A DNA stretch of 64,000 nt from Chromobacterium alticapitis (lineage in GTDB: Bacteria > Pseudomonadota > Gammaproteobacteria > Burkholderiales > Chromobacteriaceae): assembly GCF_002924365.1 (NCBI RefSeq), contig NZ_PQWB01000051.1, positions 62,001-126,000 of the forward strand. The letters are read 5' to 3'. Of the stretch, positions 56,846-64,000 are shown in pieces. Within the stretch, counting starts at the first letter, position 1, and the number at the start of each line of letters is the position of its first letter. The notes below the pieces were generated by a model. That model was given only the letters and a program-made list of their open reading frames with translations, searched no databases and was not told the DNA's origin. Position numbers and translations under genes: made by a program.

Positions 56846-57486
56846 ACCGATATCCGCAAGCCGACATAGACGCCGTCTACCGCGCCATCCGCGAACGCCG
56901 CGACATGCGCCACTTCAAGCCAGATCCGGTCGATCCCGAAATCCTGCAACGGCTGCTGGAAGCCGCCCACTTCGCGCCCAGCGTCGGCTTCATGCAACCC
57001 TGGCGCTTCATCCGCATCCGCAACGCCGAGCTGCGCCAACAACTTCACGCGCTGGTGGAGGAAGAGCGCGTGCAGACCGCCCGCGCGCTGGGCGAACGCG
57101 AGGACGCGTTCATGAAGCTGAAAGTGGAAGGCGTGCTCGATTGCGGCGAAGTGCTGGTGGCGGCGCTGATGGACGGCCGCGAGCGCCACGTGTTCGGCCG
57201 CCGCACGCTGCCGGAGATGGACCTGGCTTCGGTGGCCTGCGCCATCCAGAACATGTGGCTGGCCGCGCGCGCCGAGGGCCTGGGCTTGGGCTGGGTATCC
57301 ATCTTCGACCCGGACAAGCTCGCCGCCCTGCTGGCCATGCCGGCCGGCGCGCGGCCGGTGGCGATACTGTGCATAGGCCATGTCGAGGCGTTTTACGAAA
57401 AGCCCATGCTGGAGCAGGAAAACTGGGCCAGCCGACAACGGCTGGCCGATCTGGTGTTCGAAGACGGCTGGCCGCGCCAGGACTGA
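56842..57486 (+). CDS. bluB: 5,6-dimethylbenzimidazole synthase BluB
   Basis: BluB cuts up reduced FMN with oxygen to make the lower ligand of B12. The 214-residue nitroreductase-fold protein has RRDMRHF, APSVGFMQPWRFI, LPEMDLASVACAIQNMWLAARAEGLGLGWVSIFD and the VEAFYEKPMLE ending typical of BluB. This is the last gene of the run and shows that the organism makes its own DMB in the presence of oxygen. Confidence 0.95.
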   Translation: MNRYPQADIDAVYRAIRERRDMRHFKPDPVDPEILQRLLEAAHFAPSVGFMQPWRFIRIRNAELRQQLHALVEEERVQTARALGEREDAFMKLKVEGVLDCGEVLVAALMDGRERHVFGRRTLPEMDLASVACAIQNMWLAARAEGLGLGWVSIFDPDKLAALLAMPAGARPVAILCIGHVEAFYEKPMLEQENWASRQRLADLVFEDGWPRQD

Positions 57487-57609
57487 CTTCTCGTCCCGAG
57501 CCAAGCCTCAGGCCACTTGCATACAATCGATCGCGCCTTCATGAAAATGTCCATTGAATTTATGTAATCCCAAACAATAATTCAATAGCATTTTAAAAAG
57601 GAGAGATGC
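57487..57609 (+). promoter_or_regulatory. AT-rich gap with likely promoter for the esterase gene
   Basis: The 57541-57600 stretch is clearly more AT-rich than its surroundings and TACAAT occurs at 57532-57537. A good -35 is not evident. A strong AAGGAGAG ribosome site ends the gap just before the ATG at 57610. Confidence 0.4.
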
Positions 57610-58701
57610 ATGAAATATGCAAAAGAACTGACCGCCCTATGCTTGCTTTCGCTTGCCGCTATGGCTCAGGCCGACGCGCCGGCGCCGCGCTGGGCCGTGC
57701 AGACCGAAGGACGGCAGGTGCGCCATGCCGACGGCTGGCAAGCCACCTGGCCCGGCGTCAACTGGAGCATCCGCGTCGCCGCCCAGGCGGTGGGCGTCGC
57801 GCTTGACGACGCGGTCAATGACTATTCGCTGGAAATAGACGGCAAGGCCGCGCAGAAGATCAGCCCCGCCGCCGGCGCGCGCACCATCTGGCAAGATCTA
57901 CCGGACCGCAAGCCGCACATTGTGCGCTTGTTCAAGCTGACCCAGTCGCCGGACAATCCCGGCCTGTTCCAGGGATTCTCGCTGCGCGAGGGCCGCGCGC
58001 TGGCGCTGCCGCCCAAATCGCGCCGCCAGATAGAGTTCATCGGCGACTCCTGGACCGTGGCCTACGGCAATCTGTCCGACACCCGCGATTGCACCGACCA
58101 GCAAATCGTCGAGCGCAGCGACGCCAGCCAGAGCTTCGCCGCCTACCTCGGCACATTCTACGGCGCGCAAATACAAAACAACGGCATGTCCGGCATGGGC
58201 ATGGTGCGCAACTGGGGCGGCAATATGCCGCAGGTGGATTACCGCAGCTACCATCCTCGCCTCCTGCAAAACTTGCCGCAAACCGCGCCCGGCAATAACG
58301 CCGACCATCGCTACGGCTGGCAACCGCAACTCGTGGTGATCGCGCTGGGCATCAATGACTTCGGCACCGATGTCGGTCCCAACGAAGGCCACAGCCAGGC
58401 GCAATTGGCCGCGGATTATCTCAAGGCCTATCACGGCCTGATCACGGAATTGAAACAGCGCTACGACAACCCGGCGTTCCTGCTGGCAGGGACTTTTCTG
58501 TGGCCGGCCGACCGGATGCGTCCGCTGGTCAGCCAGGTGGTGGATGAGGAAAGGCAAAAAGGGACGACGGTGGCCTATGTGGACTGGCAGAATATCGAGC
58601 TGACCGGCTGCAACTGGCACCCCAACCTGGCCGACCACGCCAAGATGGCCACGCAAATGGAAACCGCCATCGGGACGCTGGGCAATATTTGGGACAAGTA
58701 A
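57610..58701 (+). CDS. Secreted SGNH/GDSL esterase, CE2-like
   Basis: A 363-residue exported enzyme: signal peptide residues 1-21 (ending in AQA), an N-terminal beta-sandwich-like domain (about 25-135) and a C-terminal SGNH hydrolase domain. The catalytic Ser is in IGDSWT (Ser147), block III is LGINDF near 247, and the Asp/His element reads CNWHPNLADH with His about 337. The two-domain layout resembles carbohydrate esterase family 2 deacetylases. The natural substrate is unknown. It converges on the VOC gene; a hairpin without a T-run lies at 58712-58731. Confidence 0.83.
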   Translation: MKYAKELTALCLLSLAAMAQADAPAPRWAVQTEGRQVRHADGWQATWPGVNWSIRVAAQAVGVALDDAVNDYSLEIDGKAAQKISPAAGARTIWQDLPDRKPHIVRLFKLTQSPDNPGLFQGFSLREGRALALPPKSRRQIEFIGDSWTVAYGNLSDTRDCTDQQIVERSDASQSFAAYLGTFYGAQIQNNGMSGMGMVRNWGGNMPQVDYRSYHPRLLQNLPQTAPGNNADHRYGWQPQLVVIALGINDFGTDVGPNEGHSQAQLAADYLKAYHGLITELKQRYDNPAFLLAGTFLWPADRMRPLVSQVVDEERQKGTTVAYVDWQNIELTGCNWHPNLADHAKMATQMETAIGTLGNIWDK

Positions 58702-58735
58702 ATCGGCGGACGCCGCGCCTCCCGGCGCGGCCCGC

Positions 58736-59161
58736 TCAGGCTGCCGGCAGCGGCCAGTGAGGATTCCAGGCCACTTCCCACAAGTGGCCGTCTGGGTCTT
58801 GGAAATAACCGGCGTAGCCGCCCCAGAAGGTATCCTGGGCCGGCTTGACGATGGCCGCGCCGGCCCGCTCGGCCTGGACCATCGTTTCGTCCACTGCCGC
58901 GCGAGTGGCCACGTTGTGGCCTATCGACAACTCGGCGGCGCTGCGCGGCTGCAAAGAGAGGCCGGCATCCTGCGCCAGGCTGGCGCGCGGGTACAAGGCC
59001 AGCTTCAGCCCGCCCTCCAGCTCGAAAAACGCCACGGCGCCGTATTCGAATTCGCGGCCCACGATGCCTTCGGTCTTCAGCCCCAGGCCATCGCGGTAAA
59101 AACACACCGCGCGCGCCAAATCATCCACGCCCAGCGTCAGCAAAGTGATGCGCGCTTTCAT
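58736..59161 (-). CDS. VOC family (glyoxalase/bleomycin-resistance-like) protein
   Basis: A 141-residue two-module VOC protein. It opens with ITLLTLGVDDLARAVCFYRDGLGLK and ends with AGYFQDPDGHLWEVAWNP, the standard metal-binding Glu/His pattern. Function beyond the fold cannot be assigned. It is 12 bases downstream of the enoyl-CoA hydratase gene on the same strand. Confidence 0.88.
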   Translation of the reverse strand: MKARITLLTLGVDDLARAVCFYRDGLGLKTEGIVGREFEYGAVAFFELEGGLKLALYPRASLAQDAGLSLQPRSAAELSIGHNVATRAAVDETMVQAERAGAAIVKPAQDTFWGGYAGYFQDPDGHLWEVAWNPHWPLPAA

Positions 59162-59173
59162 GCCGGCCTCCCC

Positions 59174-59956
59174 TCACCGTCCCTTGAACTCAGGCTGCCG
59201 CTTGTCCAGAAAAGCCTGTGTGCCGATGCGAAAATCCTCGCTTTGCGCAACCAGGCCAAAGTAGTCGGCCCCCAGCCGCGCCGACTCGTCCTCGCTCATG
59301 GACAAGCCCCGGTGAATGGCTTCCCAACTCAAGCGCACGGCCAAGGGCGACTGGGCCATGATTTCGCGCAGCAGCGCCTCGGATTCGGCGATTAGACGGT
59401 CCGCCGCCACCACCCGGTTGACCAGCCCCAATCGGCAGGCTTCTTCCGCGTCGATCAAACGCCCGGTCAGCAGCATTTCCGCCGCTCTGCCCTTGCCTAT
59501 CAGCCTGGGCAGCCGCGTGGTGCCGCCGAAACCTGCCACCGCGCCGATTTTCACTTCTGGATGGCCGAAACGGGCTTGCGGCGCGGCCAACCGCAGCATG
59601 CAGGCCTCGGCGATTTCCAATCCCCCGCCCAGCGCGTCGCCATGGATCGCCGCCAGCACCGGCTTGCCCAGCGTCTCTATCCTCCCAGTCACCGCCACCG
59701 CCAGCCGGGCCAGCTCTCGCACCTCGGCGGCCGATGCGCGGCTTAAATAGCCGATATCCGCTCCGGCGGAAAACGCGCGGCCCTGCCCTGTCAGCATCAC
59801 CGCTCCCGCCGCCTCGTCCCGCTCCGCTCGCTCCAGCGCGGCCAGCAACTGGCCCAGCAAAGCGGGGTTCATCGCATTCAGACAATCCGGCCGACGCAAC
59901 TCCAGCATAGCGATGCCGCCTTCTACGCCATAGCTCACCACTTCCCGCTCTTGCAT
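59174..59956 (-). CDS. Enoyl-CoA hydratase/isomerase family protein
   Basis: A 260-residue crotonase. The oxyanion-hole motifs GRAFSAGADIGYL and IHGDALGGGLEIAEACMLRLA are present, with Glu/Asp candidates in the FGHPEVKIGAVAGFGGT block. The ATG at 59956 (MQEREVV) is chosen over the longer frame, which lacks family similarity. Substrate is unknown; it may share a transcript with the VOC gene. Confidence 0.88.
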   Translation of the reverse strand: MQEREVVSYGVEGGIAMLELRRPDCLNAMNPALLGQLLAALERAERDEAAGAVMLTGQGRAFSAGADIGYLSRASAAEVRELARLAVAVTGRIETLGKPVLAAIHGDALGGGLEIAEACMLRLAAPQARFGHPEVKIGAVAGFGGTTRLPRLIGKGRAAEMLLTGRLIDAEEACRLGLVNRVVAADRLIAESEALLREIMAQSPLAVRLSWEAIHRGLSMSEDESARLGADYFGLVAQSEDFRIGTQAFLDKRQPEFKGR

Positions 59957-60042
59957 ACGCCTCCCTTTCAGTTCGCCGGCCAGCCGGCATCTGCGAGTCC
60001 GCGGGTCAGTCCATCCGGATATGACGCGCAGCGCCTGGTCTG

Positions 60043-60399
60043 TCATTTGCCCCCTGTTCGACCCATGCTTTTTTTCTGCAGGCAACTGGGGCACAGACAA
60101 TCTCCATCCGTCTCCCGCACCGGCAACTCATGCGGCAGGTCCATGCACCAGCAACCGCCCTGCTCGCCGCCCGCGCCGCAGGTAAAGCCGCTGCCGCAGC
60201 TTGCGCACACTTTGGGCTGAACAGGCAGGGGCAAAGCCAGCAGCCGCTGCCACACCGCTTCTTTCCTCACGGGGCTATAGCTGGACCAGCCAGCTATCTC
60301 GTCCAGCGTGCGCCGGCAGCCCACGCAAACTTGGCCGCTGTCGTCGAGCCGGCACACGCCGATGCAGGGCGACGGCGGCGTCTTGTCCAATGCTTCCAA
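60043..60399 (-). CDS. Cysteine-rich DUF1289-type protein
   Basis: About 118 residues. The first half is a DUF1289-like module (SPCIGVCRLDDSGQVCVGCRRTLDEIAGW), the second half a further Cys-rich part (CASCGSGFTCG, GGCWCMDLP, CLCPSCL) that could bind zinc or an Fe-S cluster. No ATG fits; I choose the TTG at 60399 because GAGG lies 6 bases upstream of it. A TTG at 60411 would add four residues. Confidence 0.75.
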   Translation of the reverse strand: MEALDKTPPSPCIGVCRLDDSGQVCVGCRRTLDEIAGWSSYSPVRKEAVWQRLLALPLPVQPKVCASCGSGFTCGAGGEQGGCWCMDLPHELPVRETDGDCLCPSCLQKKSMGRTGGK

Positions 60400-60453
60400 A
60401 CCACACCTCAAAATTCAATCATGACTGGTGGAATGGTAGCGCGGCATCACGGC

Positions 60454-60876
60454 TCAGGCCAGTTGCCGCCAGCGCTGACGCAAGCCCGCCGCGTGAAACA
60501 GGCCATAGGCCAGGCAGATCAGCGAACTCCAGACGGCGAAGGCATTGAGCGCGTCCGGCCGCAACAGCCAGATTGGCAGCAGCGTCAAACCGCGCAAGAG
60601 GTAGATGGTCGTGATGACCGACAGCGCGGGCCGCAGCAAAGGCAGGCGGCGCACCCAGCCCGCGGCGGAGAAGGCATAGAGCGCCCAGATAGCCAAGACG
60701 GCGGCGATGCCCAGCGTCGCCAGCGCCGGCCACCACTCGCCCCTTCCGGCCGCCGCGGCTAAATCCGGCGGCGCGCCGAAAAAAAGATACCAAGCCGGCC
60801 CGCCGAGAATGCAGGCGAGATGCAGCAGGCTGGCCAGCAGGCTCAAGCCGCCGGCGATCAACAGATTGCGATTCAT
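60454..60876 (-). CDS. Small membrane protein of unknown function, four TM segments
   Basis: A 140-residue protein with hydrophobic segments at about residues 5-30, 50-70, 80-100 and 108-130. AGGGG lies before the ATG. I do not recognise the family. It stands between the Cys-rich protein and the binding lipoprotein, all on the minus strand, with an intrinsic terminator upstream. Confidence 0.72.
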   Translation of the reverse strand: MNRNLLIAGGLSLLASLLHLACILGGPAWYLFFGAPPDLAAAAGRGEWWPALATLGIAAVLAIWALYAFSAAGWVRRLPLLRPALSVITTIYLLRGLTLLPIWLLRPDALNAFAVWSSLICLAYGLFHAAGLRQRWRQLA

Positions 60877-60938
60877 GGCGCGCCCCTATCTTGATTTTGA
60901 CGATCAAAATAATAACATTGGCATTTCTCGCGCGCATG

Positions 60939-60964
60939 AAAAACGGCGCGATCCTTCGCGCCGT
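60939..60964 (-). terminator. Intrinsic terminator after the amino-acid binding protein gene
   Basis: On the minus strand ACGGCGCGA pairs with TCGCGCCGT (60943-60951 and 60956-60964) with a 4-base loop, followed by four to five Ts. The stop codon of the upstream gene is at 60986. Confidence 0.75.
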
Positions 60965-60985
60965 CCTGTCCTGCAAACCAAATGC

Positions 60986-62206
60986 TTACTTGGCCGCGGA
61001 AGCGTCCTTGCCAGCGCCGCCGCCTACGGTTTCCATCACCTTCCACTGGCCGTTTTCGACCTTGTACACGGTGATGCCGCCGTCCTTCAGGTCGCCCTTG
61101 TCGTCATAGGTCCAATTGCTGGAAGTCACGCCTTGGTGGGTGATCTTGGCCAGCACCGGCAGGTAGGCCTTGGGATCGGACGAGTTGGCGTCCTTCATGG
61201 CCTGGATCAGGGTGCGGGTGGCGTCGTAGCCGTACGGCGAGTAGGTGGCTACGTCGGTCTTGAAGCGGGCCTTGTAACGGCTTTCGTAGTCCTTGCCGCC
61301 CGGCATCTGTTCCAGCGGCAGGCCGGCCAGCGAGGCGATGGTGCCGTCGGCTTCCTTGCCCGCCAGTTGCAGGAAGGTCGGGGTCTTGGTCATTTCGCCG
61401 GAGATCAGCGGAGCCTTGAGGCCCAGGCGCTTCATCTGCTTGACCATGGGCGCGGACTGCGCGTCGGCGCCGCCGTAGAACACCACGTCCGGGTTCGCGC
61501 CCTTGATGGAGGTCAGGATGGCGGTGAAGTCGGTGGCCTTGTCATTGGTGAACTCGCGCTTCACCACGTCGCCGCCGGCTGCGCGCGCGGACTTCTCGAA
61601 CTCGTCGGCCAGGCCCTGGCCGTAGGCGGTGCGGTCGTCGACGATGACGATCTTCTTCGCGTGCAGCTTCTCCACCGCGAACTTGCCCATCACGCCGCCC
61701 TGCTGGGTGTCGGAGGTCATAGAGCGGAAGGTGTTCTTGAAGCCCTGGGCGGTGAACACCGGCGAGGTGGCCATGGCGATCATCGGGATGCCGGCGTCGG
61801 AGTAGATCTTGGAGGCCGGGATGGCGGTGCCGGAGTTGAAGTGGCCGATGATGCCGGCGACTTTCTCGTCCACGAATTTCTGCGCCAGCTGGGTGGCGGT
61901 TTTCGGATCGGCCTGGTCGTCCTGCGCGTCCAGCACGAAGGTGACCGGCTTGCCGCCGATGGTCGGCTTGTCGGCGTTGGCGTCTTCGATAGCCAGCGTC
62001 ACGCCGTTCTTGTATTCCTCGCCATAGTGCGATTGCGGGCCAGTCAGCGGAGCCGCGAAACCGATCTTGATCTCACTGCCAGCGCTAGCCTGGGCCGGAG
62101 CGGACGCGGCGCCGGCGGACGCGGCTTCTTCCTTCTTGCCGCAGGCGGACAGGGCGACGGCGGCGGCGACCGCCAGAGTCAGGGTGGACAGCTTGGATAC
62201 TTGCAT
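60986..62206 (-). CDS. Branched-chain amino acid type ABC substrate-binding lipoprotein (LivJ/K-like)
   Basis: A 406-residue periplasmic binding protein of the Leu/Ile/Val family. The ATG at 62206 gives a lipoprotein signal ending in LSAC (Cys22); Ala/Ser-rich linker follows. Family blocks: KIGFAAPLTGPQSHYGEEYKNG, GHFNSGTAIPASKIY, DDRTAYGQGLADEFEK and YGYDATRTLIQAM. AGGAACGAAGAG precedes the ATG. No permease or ATPase genes are adjacent, so the rest of the transporter must be elsewhere. Ligand not predictable. Confidence 0.9.
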   Translation of the reverse strand: MQVSKLSTLTLAVAAAVALSACGKKEEAASAGAASAPAQASAGSEIKIGFAAPLTGPQSHYGEEYKNGVTLAIEDANADKPTIGGKPVTFVLDAQDDQADPKTATQLAQKFVDEKVAGIIGHFNSGTAIPASKIYSDAGIPMIAMATSPVFTAQGFKNTFRSMTSDTQQGGVMGKFAVEKLHAKKIVIVDDRTAYGQGLADEFEKSARAAGGDVVKREFTNDKATDFTAILTSIKGANPDVVFYGGADAQSAPMVKQMKRLGLKAPLISGEMTKTPTFLQLAGKEADGTIASLAGLPLEQMPGGKDYESRYKARFKTDVATYSPYGYDATRTLIQAMKDANSSDPKAYLPVLAKITHQGVTSSNWTYDDKGDLKDGGITVYKVENGQWKVMETVGGGAGKDASAAK

Positions 62207-62284
62207 CTCTTCGTTCCTCTTCTCTTGCTTCAACTTCGAACGTCAATGTAATCGGCCGTAGCCGGGTTCAGACTTGCTCTTAAA

Positions 62285-62321
62285 GTAAAAACTCTGGCCG
62301 CATTATTTCAATGCGGCCAGA
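62285..62321 (-). terminator. Intrinsic terminator of putA
   Basis: A perfect 12-base stem, TCTGGCCGCATT (62293-62304) with AATGCGGCCAGA (62310-62321), loop of 5, followed on the minus strand by GTTTTTACTTTA. It lies 14 bases after the putA stop. Confidence 0.9.
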
Positions 62322-62334
62322 AGCTGGCAAGTTC

Positions 62335-64000
62335 TTATTCTGTCATGCTCATCAGGCTGGCGTTGCCGCCCGCCGCCGTGGTGTTCACGCTGAGCGCGCG
62401 CTCCACCACCAGCCGGTGGATATTGTAGCCCTGCGCGCCGCGCGCGATCAGCGGCACCAGCGCGCCGTCGCGGGCGGCCAGCTTGCGGCGGGCCTCCTCC
62501 GCTCCTGCGCCGTCGAACAACACCGCGGACACGTCGGCCGCCAAAACATCCACCGATGTCTCCGCATGGCCGCCCAGCGCGGCGGCCAGCTTGCGGCCCG
62601 CCTCGCTGTCCGGCAGCACGGCGCGGTTGCCGGCGGCGAAGGCCACGGCCAGTTGCTCGGCCAAGGCCTGCGCGTCGCCCGCCACGCAGCCGATGCGGCC
62701 GCGGCCGGCGAAGGACAAGACATTGTTCTCGCCGGTCGGGCCAGGCAAGGCCACGCTATGCGACAGCGGGCTTTCCTTGCGCGCGGCGGCGATGACGCCG
62801 TCCAGCGCCAAGCCCATACCCTTGGCAGCGGCGGACAAAGCGTCCAGCGCAGTCCAATCGACAGCCGCGTGCGCGACGGCCAGCTTGGGCTGCCAAGCTG
62901 CGCGGCTCAGGCGGTACAAATAGTACGGGCCGCCGGCCTTGGGGCCGGTGCCGGACTTGCCTTCGCCGCCGAAGGGCTGCACACCCACCACCGCGCCGAC
63001 GATATTGCGGTTCACATAGACGTTGCCCACCTTGATCTTGCCGCAGATGTCGGCGATGGTTTCGTCGATGCGGCTGTGGATGCCGTGGGTCAGGCCGTAG
63101 CCGGTGGCATTGATCTCGGCCACCGCCTTGTCCAGATCGGCCGCGGCGAAGCGCAGCACATGCAGCACCGGGCCGAACACTTCGCGCTTCAGCTCGGACA
63201 GGTTGTCGATTTCGAACAGCGTCGGCGCCACATAGGTTCCGTGCTCGCAATCGGCGCTCAACTTGGTTTGATGCACGGCGCGCGCCGAATGCTTCAGCTT
63301 GTCGATATGCGCCAGCAAGCCGGCTTGCGCCTCCGCGTCTATCACGGGGCCGACGTCGGTAGTGAGCTTGGCCGGGTTGCCCACGGTCAGCTCGTCCATC
63401 GCGCCTTTGATCATCTTGATGACCTTGTCGGCGATGTCGTTCTGCAGATACAGCACGCGCAGCGCCGAGCAGCGCTGGCCGGCGGAGTCGAAGGCCGAGC
63501 TCAGCACGTCGGTCACTACTTGCTCCGGCAACGCCGAGCTGTCGACGATCATCGCGTTCATGCCGCCGGTTTCCGCCACCAGCACGGTGTCGTCGCCGCG
63601 CTTGGCCAAGGTGCGGTTGATGATCTGCGCCACTTCGGTGGAGCCGGTGAAGATCACGCCCTGGATGCGCGCGTCGCCGGTCAGCGCCGCACCCACCACC
63701 TCGCCGCGGCCAGGCAGGAACTGCAGCGCGGCGCGCGGCACGCCGGCTTCATGCAGCAGGCGCACGGCGTAGGCGGCGATCAGGCTGGTCTGCTCGGCCG
63801 GCTTGGCCAGCACGGTGTTGCCGGCGGCCAGGGAGGCGACGACTTCGCCTATGAAAATAGCCAGCGGAAAGTTCCACGGGCTGATGCACACCACCGGACC
63901 CAGCGGCTTGTGCGTGGCATTGTCGAATTCGGATGCGATCTGCGCCGCGTAGTAACGGCAGAAATCCACCGCCTCGCGCACTTCGGCGATGGCATTGTTC
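62335..64000 (-). CDS. putA: PutA C-terminal part (delta-1-pyrroline-5-carboxylate dehydrogenase domain), partial
   Basis: This is the aldehyde dehydrogenase half of the bifunctional proline oxidase PutA; the frame is open to base 64000, so the proline dehydrogenase half lies outside. About 555 residues are visible. ALDH landmarks: ISPWNFPLAIFIGE, FTGSTEVAQ, the general-base Glu in ETGGMNAMIVD, the catalytic Cys in SAGQRCSALRV, and VGVQPFGGEGKSGTG. A C-terminal segment of about 200 residues beyond the ALDH core (ending LMSMTE) is the PutA-specific ALDH-like flap. The apparent start near 63981 is only an internal GTG. Confidence 0.93.
   Translation of the reverse strand, partial: NNAIAEVREAVDFCRYYAAQIASEFDNATHKPLGPVVCISPWNFPLAIFIGEVVASLAAGNTVLAKPAEQTSLIAAYAVRLLHEAGVPRAALQFLPGRGEVVGAALTGDARIQGVIFTGSTEVAQIINRTLAKRGDDTVLVAETGGMNAMIVDSSALPEQVVTDVLSSAFDSAGQRCSALRVLYLQNDIADKVIKMIKGAMDELTVGNPAKLTTDVGPVIDAEAQAGLLAHIDKLKHSARAVHQTKLSADCEHGTYVAPTLFEIDNLSELKREVFGPVLHVLRFAAADLDKAVAEINATGYGLTHGIHSRIDETIADICGKIKVGNVYVNRNIVGAVVGVQPFGGEGKSGTGPKAGGPYYLYRLSRAAWQPKLAVAHAAVDWTALDALSAAAKGMGLALDGVIAAARKESPLSHSVALPGPTGENNVLSFAGRGRIGCVAGDAQALAEQLAVAFAAGNRAVLPDSEAGRKLAAALGGHAETSVDVLAADVSAVLFDGAGAEEARRKLAARDGALVPLIARGAQGYNIHRLVVERALSVNTTAAGGNASLMSMTE

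Noticed and set aside
58712-58731. Terminator between the esterase and VOC genes
   Set aside because: A perfect GCCGCGCC/GGCGCGGC stem is present but there is no T-run on either strand.

Overview
The window is GC-rich, tightly packed bacterial DNA with strong G/C third-position bias. The gene content (KdpABCDE, MurB, NadC, Rho/TrxA, FabI, PutA, many c-di-GMP and hybrid-kinase proteins, a large corrinoid cluster) points to a motile, metabolically versatile Gram-negative. I infer a Chromobacterium-like betaproteobacterium (Neisseriales) from overall resemblance; no rRNA is present to prove it.

Layout. 1-6703: the kdp potassium-uptake operon and its KdpD/KdpE sensor pair, entered inside kdpA. 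6704-7308: a promoter, a SAM-II type riboswitch, an intrinsic terminator, a second SAM-II type aptamer and a 99-residue protein of unknown function; this is the most unusual locus in the window. 7339-18502: housekeeping genes (MATE pump, murB, HAD phosphatase, MAPEG protein, CbiM-like permease, nadC, diguanylate cyclase, Nudix hydrolase, TRIC-like protein, rho, trxA, fabI). 18574-28625: a signalling block with two large hybrid histidine kinases flanking a CheB-CheR fusion, all translationally coupled on the minus strand, and a divergent REC-PAS-GGDEF-EAL protein. 28687-30939: an inositol-phosphatase-like enzyme and an orphan beta-helix protein of phage-tail character.

30987-57486 is a cobalamin (B12) biosynthesis and uptake region. 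cobQ is on the minus strand; cbiB and cobD are divergent from it. A B12 riboswitch then precedes a 19-gene, roughly 22.6 kb run: Ni/Co transporter, 2Fe-2S ferredoxin, cobN, chlID, cobA, cbiE, cbiX-cbiC fusion, cbiD, cbiL, cbiF, cbiG, cbiH-cbiJ fusion, cobW-like gene, corrinoid ABC transporter (ATPase, binding protein, permease), cobO, cbiA, bluB. Most junctions are ATGA-type overlaps. Two breaks, before cbiF and after cbiG, are filled with palindromic repeats, and the cbiG 3' end runs into one of them. The cluster carries both an early cobalt chelatase (CbiX) and late-type chelatase subunits (CobN with a very His-rich insert, plus ChlID); no CbiT is visible.

57610-64000: a secreted SGNH esterase, a VOC protein, an enoyl-CoA hydratase, a Cys-rich DUF1289-type protein, a small membrane protein, a branched-chain amino acid type binding lipoprotein, and the C-terminal part of putA running off the right edge. 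I saw no rRNA, tRNA, CRISPR array, insertion sequence or integrated prophage.
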